A DNA stretch of 64,000 nt from assembly GCA_029379385.1 (NCBI GenBank), contig CM055618.1, positions 10,426,134 to 10,490,133 of the forward strand, given 5' to 3'. The DNA comes from Quillaja saponaria. Taxonomy: Eukaryota > Streptophyta > Magnoliopsida > Fabales > Quillajaceae. This document shows, in pieces, positions 49,023-62,256 of this stretch. Numbering within the stretch: the stretch's first letter is position 1; each line of letters begins with the position of its first letter. The position numbers and the translations under genes were made by a program. Under the pieces are notes generated by a model. The model did no database searches. It was not told the origin of the DNA and saw only the letters and a program-made list of their open reading frames with translations.

Positions 49023-51021
49023 GAAAATTTGGACGGAATGGTCCAATTCTCAAAAAATTTGGACCAAATGGTAGATTTTCTACTTAAATAGCTAAAATGG
49101 GGTGATAGTTGACACCGGATTTTCAAAATTCGTTTTCTGGGTCCAGCTCAGCACTCCACATCACAACACGGGCCCACCATATGCCATGCTTACCCACCAC
49201 TTGCACAGCCCACCTACGGAATTGCTGCACAAATGGCTCACCTCCTGCAAGAAGTAGGGGTGACGTGCAGGATGTGAAACCGAATTTTCAAAATCTGGTT
49301 TCACCGTACACTCATCGAGCCTACAGGCCCACTCGTCTGGGCTTGTGGACACGACCTCTCCCGCTCCCCTACAACTTTTCTTCACCTCTTCTTCACGTGT
49401 TTCTTACAGAGCTACATACATGCAGCTCTGCTTTCTTGTTTCCCTTTCCCCTTTTTTTTCTTTCTCTTTAACTCTCCACCACAAAATCCCAACCGGTGAA
49501 CTCCTCTTCTTGCATGTATATACCCATGTTTCCTCCCTCCTCTCCCTCACACTTGCATATTTTCTTCTTCAGCAAGCACTTTACATTTACATGTTCGTTT
49601 GTATAAACATATTTTCTCTTATTCTTTTCAATTCCTCTATAAATTTTGGTAAGTTATTAAATTTTCAGTTTGAAAATTTAAAATTATTATTAGTTATTAA
49701 GTTAAATTTAATTATTTAATTAATAATTTTTTTATAATCTATTATTTTTAATAATTTTATGTTTTAATGTTTAATCATATATATTATTATATATATTACA
49801 ATTGATAAAATTATAATTAATATTATATATTATAATTAGTAGTGTTTAATCATTAATTGTTAGTTAAATTACGTATACCATTTAAAAATTTTAAAAACAG
49901 AATATAAAATAGAAATTACATAAACCATTTAATGTTAAAATTGATATACATATTTTATTATTCTCAGTGAGTATAATAAAATATCATACATTATAAATAT
50001 AAAATTTATTATACATTTTAAATTTTAAAAATATCACGCGATAAATTTAAAAATTATCATAAACTCTAAATATAAAAAAATATCATACACTCTAAATATA
50101 TTTAAATTTAAAAAATATCATACACTATAAATTTAAAAAATATCATACATTTTAAAATTAAAAAAATATCATACACTAAATATTAAAAAATTATCATAAA
50201 TTTTAAAATCTAAAAATATCATATTTTAAAATTAAAAATTATCATAAATTTTAAATTTATAAAATATCATACACTAGAAATTTATAAATTATGATACATT
50301 TTAAAATTAAAAAATATCATACATCCAAAATTAAAATTATCATAAATTTTAAAATATAAAAATATCATACACTATAAATGTATAATTTATCAAATATTTT
50401 AAAATTAAATAATTATTACACACTTTAAATTTAAAAATTACTATACATTTTAATTTTAAAAATATCATACACTAAAAATTAAAAAATTAACATAAACTTT
50501 AAATTTATAAAATATCATACACTATAAATTTATAAATTATTATATATTTTAAAATTTTAAAATTTTAAAATATCATATATTTTAAATTTGAAAAATTAAC
50601 ATACACTATAATTAAACACTATGAGTATCATACAAAAATTTTACAAAGTGCACAACTGATGTGAAAAAAATTTAAAAATGGGGTGGGGAGCAAGCACTGA
50701 AACGAGACTTTGAAAATTCGGTTTCAGTGCTTTTCATTTCGTGCATGAATAGGGCCGTGGTGGAGGACAACTACAAGCCTGAAACCAGATTTTCAAAGTC
50801 TGATTTTAGTGCCTCCTGGTCCAACTCAGTTTTTGTGCAAGTGGGGGTCTGTGAGCGTGTGTTAATGGGCCCACGTGGTGATGTGGAATGCTGAGTTGGA
50901 CCCAGAAAATTGATTTTGAAAATTTGTTGTCAACTTTCATCCCATTTTGATTATTAAAGTAAAAAAATCTACCATTTGATCTAAAAGTTTTGAGAATTGG
51001 ACCCTTCTATCTAAATTTCCA
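49023..51021. mobile_element. Non-autonomous Mutator-like element (MULE)
   Basis: A 1999-bp element flanked by a perfect 9-bp direct repeat TTGAAAGGA (49014-49022 and 51022-51030). Its ends are long inverted repeats of about 155 bp, from GAAAATTTGGACGGAATGGTCC on the left to about 49177, matched by the reverse complement of about 50865-51021. Shared blocks include GGTCCAATTCTCAAAA, CAAATGGTAGATTTT and CTGGGTCCA(G/A)CTCAGCA. Nine-base target duplications and long TIRs define Mutator-like elements. No transposase frame is present; open frames at 49109-49719 are TIR sequence and T-rich DNA. Subterminal regions carry repeated dyad motifs built on ATTTTCAAA, and the interior is an AT-rich minisatellite. 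Confidence 0.88.
49980..50640 (+). repeat. AT-rich minisatellite inside the MULE
   Basis: Many degenerate copies of AAAATATCATACACTATAAA and variants (ATCATACATTTTAAAA, ATCATAAATTTTAAA) follow each other with a period of roughly 25-35 bases. Confidence 0.8.
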
Positions 51022-51030
51022 TTGAAAGGA

Positions 51031-52782
51031 GTTGAATACCTTGTGTGGGGCCACCGACAACAGTACTTAATTGGTTAAGGAATCACTAGGTAGGCCTAAT
51101 TCTATTTTATATTTAAATAAGAGTTGCTAACTCAACAGTAGAACACTCGATTTTTAAGTGTAACTCGATATTTTTTACATGTTTTTATGAAAAAATGATT
51201 TCATCTATATTATTGGTAGAGTTTGTAAGATCACGATTGTTCCATAAAGAATGAATGGAAAAAATAGCATCTCATATCAATGAAGAATTTTAAGAATATT
51301 TTATTTTTATTGAATCCGGTCCAAATCATTACTTGAATTATTAGCTTGGGACAAAATAAATTCAAAGTTGGGTTGAATTAATAAAGGATAGAGCTGGGTG
51401 GCCATCACTCATTACCGACAGTTTCTTTTATCATAACATAAATTATATACCAAAATTTAGTTTCAGTGATTGATACTTGTTTCTTTATTCTTATTGTCGA
51501 GTTTGAGCTCTCTTAATATAAAAAGAATAAATAAAAATTAAATTATATATACTTGGAACAATCCAACTGGCTTTTGGATTTTGCATAAATTTTTTAAAAA
51601 AATGCATAACTGAATAACATGAATAATATGCTTCTAATTGGAGTTTGTGCCTAGTAATTTTCTTTTTTTCAAGAAATGATTATTAGAATTTGAGATTCTC
51701 TTATTAAAGAATTTTCAGAATATTAGTAACCAAAACAAAAAAGGAATTTTAATACATGATGATCTCGTCCAACTGTTTAATTTGTAATATATTCATATTC
51801 ATATTCATATTCATAATATAATATATAATATATATAAGAATTGATAAGTATGCTTTTCTCTCGTAGTAATATTTTTTTTTTTTCTCTCTCTATAATTTTT
51901 TCTTTTTAATATTACATTCGGATAAGATTCAGATATTGAATGTGAAGTATGTATCGTAATAGAGACCACTCTAAATACCTAATAAAATTAACGCACATTA
52001 GCTTGGCAGAGAAAGGGAAAGAAAATAAAGAAAAGAAACAGAACAATATTTTTTTTTTTCTCATCTTTCAATTCGTCGAATACTACATAACTAGAAAAAG
52101 CTAACTGCATAGAGCACATGTTCCTAGAAAATAACTAACTTTTTATTTAATTATTATTTTTTCTTCATCTTCGTCGACTATTTTATTAAATATTTATTAA
52201 TTAATATTTTTTTCTCCATCTCTAAATTAAGAGTTACGGTCATTTAATATAATTTACTGTTATATTTTTAAGATGTAATTTCAAAAATAATTTTTTTGGA
52301 AAAGTTAGAAATCCCCTAAAACTTAAGTAATTTTAATTAAACACCATTTTAAAATTACTTTTTATAAGTAAAAAATACTTTCAACTCTCACTCATGACAA
52401 AACGGGACTTGCTAGCGAATTTCCGCACACGATTTTTTTTCAATTTTATAACTTGCTTATGTAACATAGAAGATAAAAATATTTTTTTCCAATACTTAGA
52501 AACTAATTTTAGGTAATTTATACAAAGCTTATTTTAAAAAAATATATAATTTTCAATTTTTAACTAACAACTAATTCATTATTTTTAATATGAAACAAGT
52601 TAGACTCGTAAACTTATTACTTGACTTTTATAAAGTTTATAATAGACTGGTTTACCAAACAAACTATAAAATAAAATTTGAAACAATACATAATTGAACA
52701 AAAACAATTTTTTACAATTCTCAATCATTATCCCAACTCCAAAGAGGAAAACCCAGCCGTATACACACAAAATTAAATTGCT
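51031..52782. other. Intergenic, no gene recognised
   Basis: AT-rich, with an (ATTCAT)n run near 51791-51815 and several T runs. No coding sequence or element is recognised. The part next to 52783 is the 3' flank of the small minus-strand gene. Confidence 0.6.
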
Positions 52783-53202
52783 TCAAAAGGAAGCTACTTC
52801 ACGAGTAGACATCATCCTCTTGTAGATTTCGAATACCAACCTTCCATCAACTTCCTCACCACCACAAGACATAGTTATCTGTCGGCTTTTCAGAATGCTC
52901 TTTGATCCAAACAAACCATAATTTCTTGAGTTCCCAGCATTTCCAGATAACCGAATCATGGTATCAACATAAGCATCATGAAACTTTGCCAAATACTTAA
53001 TCAGAGAAATAATCCCTAACTTGAGTTTTGGAATGATTCTTATCCTCAATACTTGGCCACGATTAGTCTCTCTAACTGATCCAAGCCTTAAAACCTTCAG
53101 CTTCTTCTTCTTCTTGTTTTTTTCATCATTTAGCTTTTGATATCTTCTCCTCCTCCAATACCTCTTCAAGTTCTCATAGTATGTGTTTGGAACAATTTCC
53201 AT
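52783..53202 (-). CDS. Small basic plant protein of unknown function
   Basis: A single-exon frame of 139 residues starting MEIVPNTYYENLKRYWRRRR. The N-terminal half is strongly basic (RRRRYQKLNDEKNKKKKKLK). A VRLG/IIPKL-type region follows, then a short hydrophobic stretch and FHDAYVDTMIRL at about residues 94-105. It ends RLVFEIYKRMMSTREVASF. The layout resembles an intronless family of plant proteins of about 140 residues with no assigned role; I know of no biochemical function. It has a TATA box upstream, a start in good context (AAGAAATGG), and no disruption. The basic cluster could be a nuclear signal, which is inference. Confidence 0.75.
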   Translation of the reverse strand: MEIVPNTYYENLKRYWRRRRYQKLNDEKNKKKKKLKVLRLGSVRETNRGQVLRIRIIPKLKLGIISLIKYLAKFHDAYVDTMIRLSGNAGNSRNYGLFGSKSILKSRQITMSCGGEEVDGRLVFEIYKRMMSTREVASF

Positions 53203-53276
53203 TTCTTGAGAAAATGTGTGTCAAAAGATGTTAATGTGTGTAAGAGATGAGGGAAGAGAAGCAAATTGTGATGGAA

Positions 53277-53285
53277 TTTATATAA
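53277..53285 (-). promoter_or_regulatory. TATA box of the small basic-protein gene
   Basis: The minus strand reads TATATAAAT about 75 bases upstream of the ATG at 53202, in the expected position for a short-leader gene. Confidence 0.65.
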
Positions 53286-53289
53286 TGGT

Positions 53290-55180
53290 GATGAGGGAAA
53301 TATATTGTTGAATATCAAGGCTTGGTATAATCAATAAACCAAAGGAGGAGAATAGGATGATACATAAGGGACAACAAAGTTATGTTACCTATATTTGGTC
53401 AAATATATAGTCCTTATGACCAAGTTATGGTTAATTATTTAAACTTCAAATTTTGGATACTCTCCCTTGTTTGGACCAAAAGGTCACTTTCCAAGAGAGT
53501 GTAGTACTCTTAATTTGACCTAATCAAATTCTCTCTTGATATTTATGTTGATATTCTTTACTTTTATTGTCCTTACCAAGAACATGATCAAAATGACCTT
53601 ACAATGCTCTAGGAATTCTTTTTATTATGTCGAAGGAATATTTGGCTTGATTCAAAATGATTAAGTAATGCCTAAAACTAATTTGATTTTTGGTTAGACT
53701 TGTCTCGATTTCGTCTTGATTTAGTAGATTAACATAAAGCTATATATAAAATATAAAAATAAATAGAATAGATTTTTACTAAAATCAAATAAAATCATAT
53801 TTTAACTATTTCAAATTGAATCATCAATGATTAAGATTTGAAACTATCAATTTTGCATCAGATCTTGATCCTATCATAGTCATTATCATTTTGTTTTTGT
53901 CAGTATGGGATATCATGGTGGAATTGTTGACCCTGGTCATTGGTCAAGGGGAAGGCAATGCCTCCATGGCAAAAACTCAGGTTACCTACTACAGTCGAAC
54001 ATAGCAATATATGTTGAGCATAAAATTTGGATTTTTGTCTTCAAGTGTAATATTATATTTATATGTGTATCATAAAATTTCAGTGGTTACAAGCAAAGAG
54101 AAGATTGATTCTTCCATGGGACTGTTCTCTTTTGCCAAATAATACTTGATAAATTATACAATACAGAAATACCAATAATTTGTATCAAATTCAAAGGGAA
54201 GGAAAAGAAAATGAATTTGCTTAATGAGTTGACAATGAATTGCACCCACTCCAGTGACCTTCACTGCAAGTAACTGTTGTAGATTCTTTTGCATCATGAA
54301 GAACTTTAAAAAAGGAAATCTGGGAAATTGGATTTTTGAAAGCATAATTAACAAATCATGGATAAGAAAATTCCTCCCATGATTGACAACAACAAGGATT
54401 CCGAATACTTTCTTGTCAGAAATGAAGGGATTCAACACTGACAGTTATCAACATACTTCAGCTTTGCAGTCCCTACATATTTTGTCTTGCTGTTGTGCTT
54501 GTGAGTTATAAATTTCACATCTCATTAAGAATTGGCAATATGCAACAGATTCATATAAGAAGTCACAACAAATTCAGGGACAGTTCAAAGATATTACCAT
54601 ACAAAGGGAAATCCAGCATTTTCATAACCTGGCCTCTTGGATTAATCTGTATTTTTTAAAGTGTGTTTCCTAATTTGGAAAATCAATTCCAAAAACTATG
54701 TTATGCATGAAAAAAAAGTGTCCCTATGTTCCAGTGTGCTGCCTCAAACTACTAATCCAATATGATATTGTAAAGATCAATATAGTGTTGTCTAAAAGAA
54801 CAAATCAGATATTACTCATTCAATAGTCATATCAAAATGTATTATCTCTGAAGTTGTGTTCAATTTAATAAAATGCTCGTGCTGTTCAAGAAAAATAAAA
54901 TAGCCATATCAGAAATAAAGCATCTGATGGAACGTTGACCTTTAACATCTAAAAATTCCTATAGTGAAATTAATCTGGCTCATGGAAAGGAGAAATATGG
55001 TTCCTATATTTCCAAGTTCAAAGTTCAAACTCATATCTGCCTACGAAATTCACAAACCCTACTGTTCTTACGGATTATGGACATTCTGGTGATGTTTCCT
55101 ATTTCTGCCCTGAACTCCAAGCCTAAAATTAGTGTTGCCTTGTACTTTGTGACCCATCAAGCATGGGGCTCGTGTCCCAC
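53290..55180. other. Intergenic between two minus-strand genes
   Basis: AT-rich, no gene seen. Sequence just below 55181 is probably the 3' untranslated region of the phosphatase gene. A slightly GC-richer stretch near 53900-54000 has no readable product. Confidence 0.5.
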
Positions 55181-58100
55181 CTACTGACTCTGCACTGTTT
55201 CAGCATTATCTTGCGGTGGAATGTATACAGCCTCAAGCTCTGCATGCTGGACATTAAGTCTGTTAGTGTTGGCAGATGAGGACTGAGCACCATTTTGAGA
55301 TTCAGCCAGCATCTGAAAATATGCATGAGGCCCCCAACCTGCATTTACATTTTACAAAAAATATCAACCCATGTTAACATATAGATACCTACCACAGAAG
55401 TACTGGAAAACGAATCAAGACTCCAAATCTGATGCTACAGTCAGCACTCAGCACTCAGAACTAAGCTTAAAGATTAAGACGTCAGTATTCAATGTAAGAA
55501 CTTATGTAAGAGATATTGTTGCATGAAAATGAATTTACATTAAACAAGAAAATCATATATATATAAATGATAGGTACAGCCCCTGTACACAACATATACC
55601 AATGAAAAGTTGTAGCATGGACCTATATACTAAAAAATGCAATTACACAGAAAAATGCTTTCATCAACGTGGTTTCTCTCCCTCCATCTCCATCTCTATT
55701 TTGCGTTTCCACCTCCAAATTCCAATGAGAATTAACATGTACATGTTTAGTCCCAAATATCCTTGATCAATACGATCAACAAGAAGCCACATATAAACAT
55801 GTCTCCCCCAGTTCTCAAGTCTCTCACAACTCTAAGCAACTCAAACAACTAAGCTTTAAATCCCAAACTAGATGGGGTTGGCTAATAAATTTACCACAAT
55901 GGCTTTGCCTGGACTCAAACACAATCTTAAGAAAAGCTGTAATTCTGTAATCTCATTATATGAGTCCATCTTGCTACATGTTGAGGAATTAACAGTCCAT
56001 CTTAACCTCACACAGTGCCAACCCACTGCACAAACAAACTTCAAGAACATGTCCAGTCTGATTTCCTCAGAATGTTGTAATCATCAGTACAAGAAATTAA
56101 ATATGTCCTGTCTAATTCTTAAAACTCAAATGCTAATATCTGCAATACACTGACTTCTTCAAGCACTCCACTGGCAAAAAAAATTGTTTGCTAATTTTAC
56201 CAAGACTGCATCCAGTTCCTCAATAAGCATATCCTATTTAATTAAAAAAAGAGTAGCGTGAATAATATAAATGTAATTTAAATGTGTCACCTAACCAAAA
56301 GAGAAAATTCACACTTGTCCTAGTAATAGCAAAGAACAATGTCGCAAAGTCAATCATGCATTGGTGTCAAACTTGTGTCAGTTGTGAGCAGCAGGGGAAT
56401 CTGTGTTCTAGACACATATGACACCAGCATACATATTAGAAATATCCCATCTGTGGACCATAAATGTAAGCCATGGATTCTTCTCCTTCCCTCCATCAAT
56501 ACTTTGTATAGACGGATATGTAGGGTACGGTCAAAGTGGATGTGAAAATGTAGTCTTCACGTTGAAGAAAAAGAGGGGATGCATCTGGTGGCAATACTCA
56601 TGTTTAACATTTCTACATATCATGAATTTCTGATTCTTCATAGAGAGAGAGAAATATATTCCAGAAAGGAAAGAAGCATTCTGGCAGTGGAGCCTCCAGA
56701 AGCTTCTCCGTTGAGGCCAATAAACTTATTGACATGCTTACTTGTTACGTGAACTTATTCAACAGTTATCATGAATGTTATATCTTAAAGCAAGCAGAAT
56801 CCCAGATAACAGGCAATACTAAAGCTTCCCATCTTCCATAGATATAAATCATGCTTGAACCTGCATTTGGTCTTGCTCCTACTCTCACTCCCTCTCACTC
56901 CATGTGAGTTAATTACAAAGTGAAACAAAGAGCCTGAAAATTAATTAGAAATTTGAAAATATAGTTACAAGGCAAAAAGATGCACATCCAAGATCCATTT
57001 TTCTAACAAAATATTACAGATATGACTGTTCCATAACTGCTCAGCATGGAGGGGGGTGTTCAGTAAGTGAAACACAATCAAACAAATGACAGACCAACCA
57101 AATATCTTATTGAAATGCCTAACTAGGGAAAATTAAAGAAATAGGTATAAATAAGACTAGAAGTCTGCTTTTTTTCAGATATACAACTGAATGCTTAATT
57201 AGCACTTAGCAGAAATAATGTAGTAGATTTCTCATATTAAAACAAAATTCGAAAGTCATAATATGCCATATAAAATATTGTAGTTATTTATAAAGACATC
57301 AATGGTAAATAATTACTAAGCCACTAATTTCTACTAAAGATCAGACCCAACAGATCAGGTTTTAGATATAGTATCCAAGTTTACAGTATCACATTTATTC
57401 ATTTTCATACTCAATAAATTCGATAAAGAATTTCTTGACAGTTCCATACCATTAGATTTGGCACAAACTGGACAGAGAAAGCTGAGAATGTTTGCAAAAT
57501 AAATAAATTGAGGATTAGTTTTGAATAATCTCTGAATGATGGTGTTACTTTACATGGTTTCTGTTTACAATTTCCTCCTGATGTATGTTTAGGTATATTC
57601 TAAATGCTGAGTTGTGACTAATATTATATTACCCATATTACTGATATAGACCAAGAACAAAAATACAAACAGAATGGAAAATAAAAAACTAATGCATGCT
57701 GTGAGAATATTTTAGAAGAAGAAGAAATATTGGGCATACCATCTGTGTCATATGGAGGTGGAAAGAATTGTAAGTAACAAATGGAAGCAACAGCAATTCC
57801 TGCAGATAATATGTTCACATTAAGAAACTGCAGGGAAAAAAAATTGTAAGATGTAATCAATTTAGCATAAAAAGAAAAGCCACGTACACAAACATACCTA
57901 AAAGACCCCCAGCAAATACATCTTGCCAATGATGCCAATAGTCATCAACTCGAGAAACTCCAACTAGTGCTGCGATGAGTAATGGTAGGAAAACAAGACA
58001 GAGCTTTGCAATATGACCTCTACGGTCAAAGGCCCTAACTTTCCCTGACAGATACCAGGCAAGAAAACCAAGACCAGCAAAGGACCCTGTGGAGCAAAAG

Positions 58101-59580
58101 CAGAGCTCCTCTAAGCTATAATTCAATGTTGTTTAGGAAACTTATTCTAAAGAACTAAAGATGGGTAGACACTAGACAATCACACAACCAATTTTTTATA
58201 CCCCTGGTAACCACAGATGCTAAAAGAATTTAACTTGTTGACACTATCAAGCTTCAACCATGCACTAGACATAAAACAGAACACGTTCTCATGGTAAGTA
58301 AATTAATTTTCTTCAACCAACAGTGTGATACTTTTAACCAGTTCTTCGAGAAGTACCAAACAAATTTTATTCAAGAAGTGTGTTGCAGTCTTGTCTCGTC
58401 ATTTTGCATCTGAATGATAAAGGATTGATGACAAAGCACCAAATTTTGTTTCATAATATTTCATACACGTTATTGACCTTAGCAATCTACAATGAAATTG
58501 CTGATTCAGTGATTGTATGTAAATCTAGAATTTCGTTTCATGTAGTCAGTAATAAAAACGCTTTTCAATTGAAAGCTTAACATTGTCAATCAATATGAAA
58601 ACAGAAACGTTAAAATATGATGAAGAAAATGAATACAGAACAATACATATAAATAATAACATGCATCTAAGTATGTAAACTGAAACAAAATAAAAATAAC
58701 TACAAAGCAAGTAAAAGAAACAAAATTTAAAAACCAACAAAATAAATGAATCATGCAGATCCTATGATGATTAGATTACTTACAAGAGGTATGTCCACTG
58801 GGGAAACTTTTGTGTCCTTCCTTGATGACATTCTTATTTCCAGTACACATAACATTCCTCGTAACCTGATCAAAAACCTGGACCAAGCACCAAAGGTATG
58901 TTCAATAAGTACTGATCTAAGTAAGAGCAAGATATGATCAAACATAATTTATGGGAAATCATGGCAGTTGATGACATGGAGAACCAACCGCTTTTCCATT
59001 CGGAAAACAACGCCAGAAGAAGTCTGGACGTGGCCGACCTACAGCATCTTTGATTGCATCAGTCAAGACTCCAGTGATAAGTACAGAAAATAGAAGGCCT
59101 GAAGATGCATAGTAATCCATCAGGTACTTGTCATCATTGTACCAGAGTAACTTGAGAATAAGATTCACAAGAAAATATTTCATAAGGGTGGAAAATCTAC
59201 CCAGTATAGCATTGTGGAGGTCATAGACATCCCATCTGATGAAGTAGTAAATAAGGATGACAAGAAATGGCAATAATATTGCTACAAGCTGTCAAAAATA
59301 AAGTATTGGAATTTATATTTAGGCAAGGGATGAAAATAAATGAAATATAATATCCACATAACTTATTTCTGACATCAAAACATACTGGAACAGCCCAAAA
59401 GGGAACAGTATTTTCTTTCAAGGGGTATCTCAGGTCTGTCATCATCCCCTCTCCAACAAAGCGATGAAATGGTTCTATCACATTCAATGTAATATCAATT
59501 GCCACAAGAAGAAAAAGTATCATCCAATCATTCATATGTGTTCTTGCAACTTGAACTCCATGGGATCTAATAGTGTGCAT
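55181..59580 (-). CDS. Lipid phosphate phosphatase (PAP2 family)
   Basis: Seven exons on the minus strand (59580-59386, 59288-59201, 59098-58989, 58877-58784, 58086-57898, 57799-57740, 55338-55181) with GT-AG borders and matching phase give 297 residues. All three motifs of the PAP2/LPP superfamily are present: K-x6-RP at residues 111-119 (KDAVGRPRP), PSGH at 157-160, and SR-x5-H-x3-D at 207-218 ([12 protein letters not shown]). Hydrophobic segments near residues 19-37, 66-81, 95-107, 164-176, 192-206 and after 220 fit the usual six-span layout. Plant LPPs dephosphorylate phosphatidic acid and diacylglycerol pyrophosphate to make diacylglycerol at membranes; LPP2-like is the closest type I recall. 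Relatives begin MxEIQLG; here that ATG (near 59604) is one base out of frame, so I use the in-frame ATG of [10 protein letters not shown]. The last intron is about 2.4 kb. Confidence 0.9.
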
Positions 59581-60370
59581 GCCCAACTGAATTTCCTGGC
59601 ATTTCTAGCTGAGATAATGAAAAATTGAGAGGATTACTCCTAGATGATTGTACTGACATATAGAAGCATCACAAATAACAAAAATAGCTAAGAGATAAAA
59701 GGGGGGAATTGATGAGGAAAAAATGTGCCAACGAGAAATACATACACAAACAAGGGAGCTTGCATGCTAAAAAACGCACACATATAAGAAGTTAATTGCA
59801 GTGAATGATATATACACACATATTACCAAATGACAGTATCCTCAGGAACTTAAGAAATAAGATTCAGTCTCAACAACCAAATGACAGATTATATATAACA
59901 ACTGGTAAATTAAATACAAGGGAAGTATAATTACAGATTAGAACAACTGGTTATATGTATCCTTTCAAAATGTAATAACAGGGCATACAAGTTCTTGTAA
60001 TACTCCTCTAAAGAGTAAAGACTAACAAGAACTTTCAAATATAAAATCAAGTTAATTGGAAAGAACTCAGAATCCTCCACACGGGCTAAGGGTGACCATA
60101 GTTCAGAATAAGATGAATAAGCCAATTTCATAAAAATCCAGAAGACTATCTGGGCTTCTAGATTGCAGGGGTCTGTATTACTAATCCAACAGGATTCACC
60201 TAATTACGTAACTAAAAAGAAGAAGTAACAACCATTTGCCCAATTTTGCTTAAGTAATATCAAATCCTTCATTTACTCCACAACAGAAACTGCCAAAACT
60301 ATGTTGAGCTAAAACAGTATTGATGTGAAAGACATCTACTCCTTCACAAAATGATTCATATAACTAAAGG
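59472..60370 (-). repeat. Donor or sister of the duplicated phosphatase 5' region
   Basis: This stretch spans the first half of the first coding exon and about 0.8 kb of upstream intron. It matches 37378-38312. Since the exon continues intact here and the gene is complete, this is probably the original and the permease-intron block the copy. Confidence 0.85.
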
Positions 60371-62256
60371 CCGAATACTTTACTACATATTCTCAATGCT
60401 AAACATATTATTCGTGTCTGACAAGTTTGTCATAAATTTAGAAGCACAAGCTCAACGGCTAGAACATTTAGTTAAAAAAAAAAAATGCAGATTGCTATTC
60501 ACAAACTTTTTATCCATCGAAAAATCAATTCATCTTTTTCAGCTCTGGAGTGTACCATACCTCAATTGCTACTTCTTTTCTCTGCTTGCATAACTTCCAT
60601 ACAGAGTAAATAAGACAAACCCTATAAGAAGAATAGCTTCTTTATTTAATTAAAATTTAGTAAAATAAATCTTAGATTATTGATCACAAAGAAACATTTA
60701 AACCAACTTCTTTGATCTTATGTTACTCTCTTTAACTCTTTGTTTGTTGTAATTTTCTCTTTTACTAGCTTTAATACATTATGTACCGTACTCCATTCCA
60801 ACTCCAATTTTCTTTCCTTTATTTTCTTAGTAACCAAACGTTGATCAACAAGTAAAACTTTACATAAATCCTAACATGCACCAATTCCATCAAACAAACA
60901 TTTACAATCAAATACTCACAAAAATTTAAGCGCATTATACACAAAATCAACAATGCGATACTCTGAATATATATATATTCGGCGAAAAAGAAGTACATTG
61001 AGAGCAAGAAAACTAAGAGATTCGGAGAGAGAGAAAACTTACTGATACGAAATTTGCAGCGAGATTAGAGAATTGCGGAATTGAGAGCTAGTCGTACAGA
61101 TAACAGAAAGCTCTCCTATTAGCAACCTTTTTCTTTGTCTATGTGGAAATTCAAAAAAAAGGAAGAAGACGAGGAAAGAAAAAGGTAAAGGCGCGTGGGT
61201 TTACGCGGAAAATGATTGAGGGAGTGAAGCACTAAACTGTTGTACTTTACTTCACATCACTCTCCAAATGGGAATGGGTTTTGTACATAAAATAGGTAGC
61301 AACAAGATATTTTGGATAGTGACAGAAAGTAGCTTACTAATTTTAATACTGATAAAATTCAAAACTACTTTAATTACCTTTTCAATTAAGATAATTTATT
61401 TATTTCAAATTTTGGAATAGGCCTGTGATTGAAGGAATTATGTCACGGGTTCATCATATAAAGTTTGATGATTTCAAAGAAGTTGATTTTTAATTTTAAA
61501 AATCAAAATCATGAAAAATAAAATAAAATAAAATAAAATGCATTGATTGATGCCCCTTATTTGGGTAAATTCATGCTAATTACATAGTGATATTTCGAAT
61601 TTAGTTAGTAAGAATGAATAAGTGGAGTTTAGATAAAAATAATTGGCAACATACTATCTCAGCTTAATTTAGTTAGTAAGAATGAATAAATGGAGTTTAG
61701 ATAAAAAGAATTTTTTTACCTACTAAAAAGTGTTGTTATTAACTTTCCCCTTTCTATAATATCCATATAATACATATTCCTTGCTTGTTTATGGTGTCTA
61801 ACTTTACATTCAAAATGAAGTCATTGGCAACAAAATGGTAGTTAGAAGAAATTGAAAATTGAATTTAAAGAAAAGTTGATGAACCATATACATACCTACC
61901 TACTCTTTGATAAAGAGGAAAAAGAAGAAGCAAAAACCTACCCTACCCTCTTCATATAGCCAACTGTTACAGTTATAATCATACTATATTAAACATTAGA
62001 CAATGAAACTAATTTAATGTAAAAAAGAAATAAACCAAACAGAAAAATAGTTGATTAGTTGGATATAATAAATTTAGAAGTGTACGAACTACGGAAGACA
62101 ATCAACATAAATGACAGTCTCAGTATGATAGGATCACTGACTGTCATCTCCCACAACCATGTCCTATTATCTCTTCATTGAATGTTCTTAAGCTGCTACA
62201 GCTAGTGTCTGTCATTTACATGCATACACAAAGGCTTAGGAAAAAGACATACGTCA
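60371..62256 (-). promoter_or_regulatory. Leader intron, 5' UTR exon and promoter region of the phosphatase gene
   Basis: Minus-strand sequence near 61045 reads CGTATCA|GTAAGT, a good donor, so a non-coding first exon probably lies at about 61046-61180 with promoter beyond it. 61.2-62.25 kb is otherwise AT-rich with a repeated TTTAGTTAGTAAGAATGAAT phrase (near 61600 and 61670). No additional gene is seen before the paralogue's stop codon at 62257. Confidence 0.5.

Noticed and set aside
49109..49719. Open frames of 120 and 124 residues
   Set aside because: They consist of MULE inverted-repeat sequence and T-rich DNA, overlap each other, and have no family resemblance.
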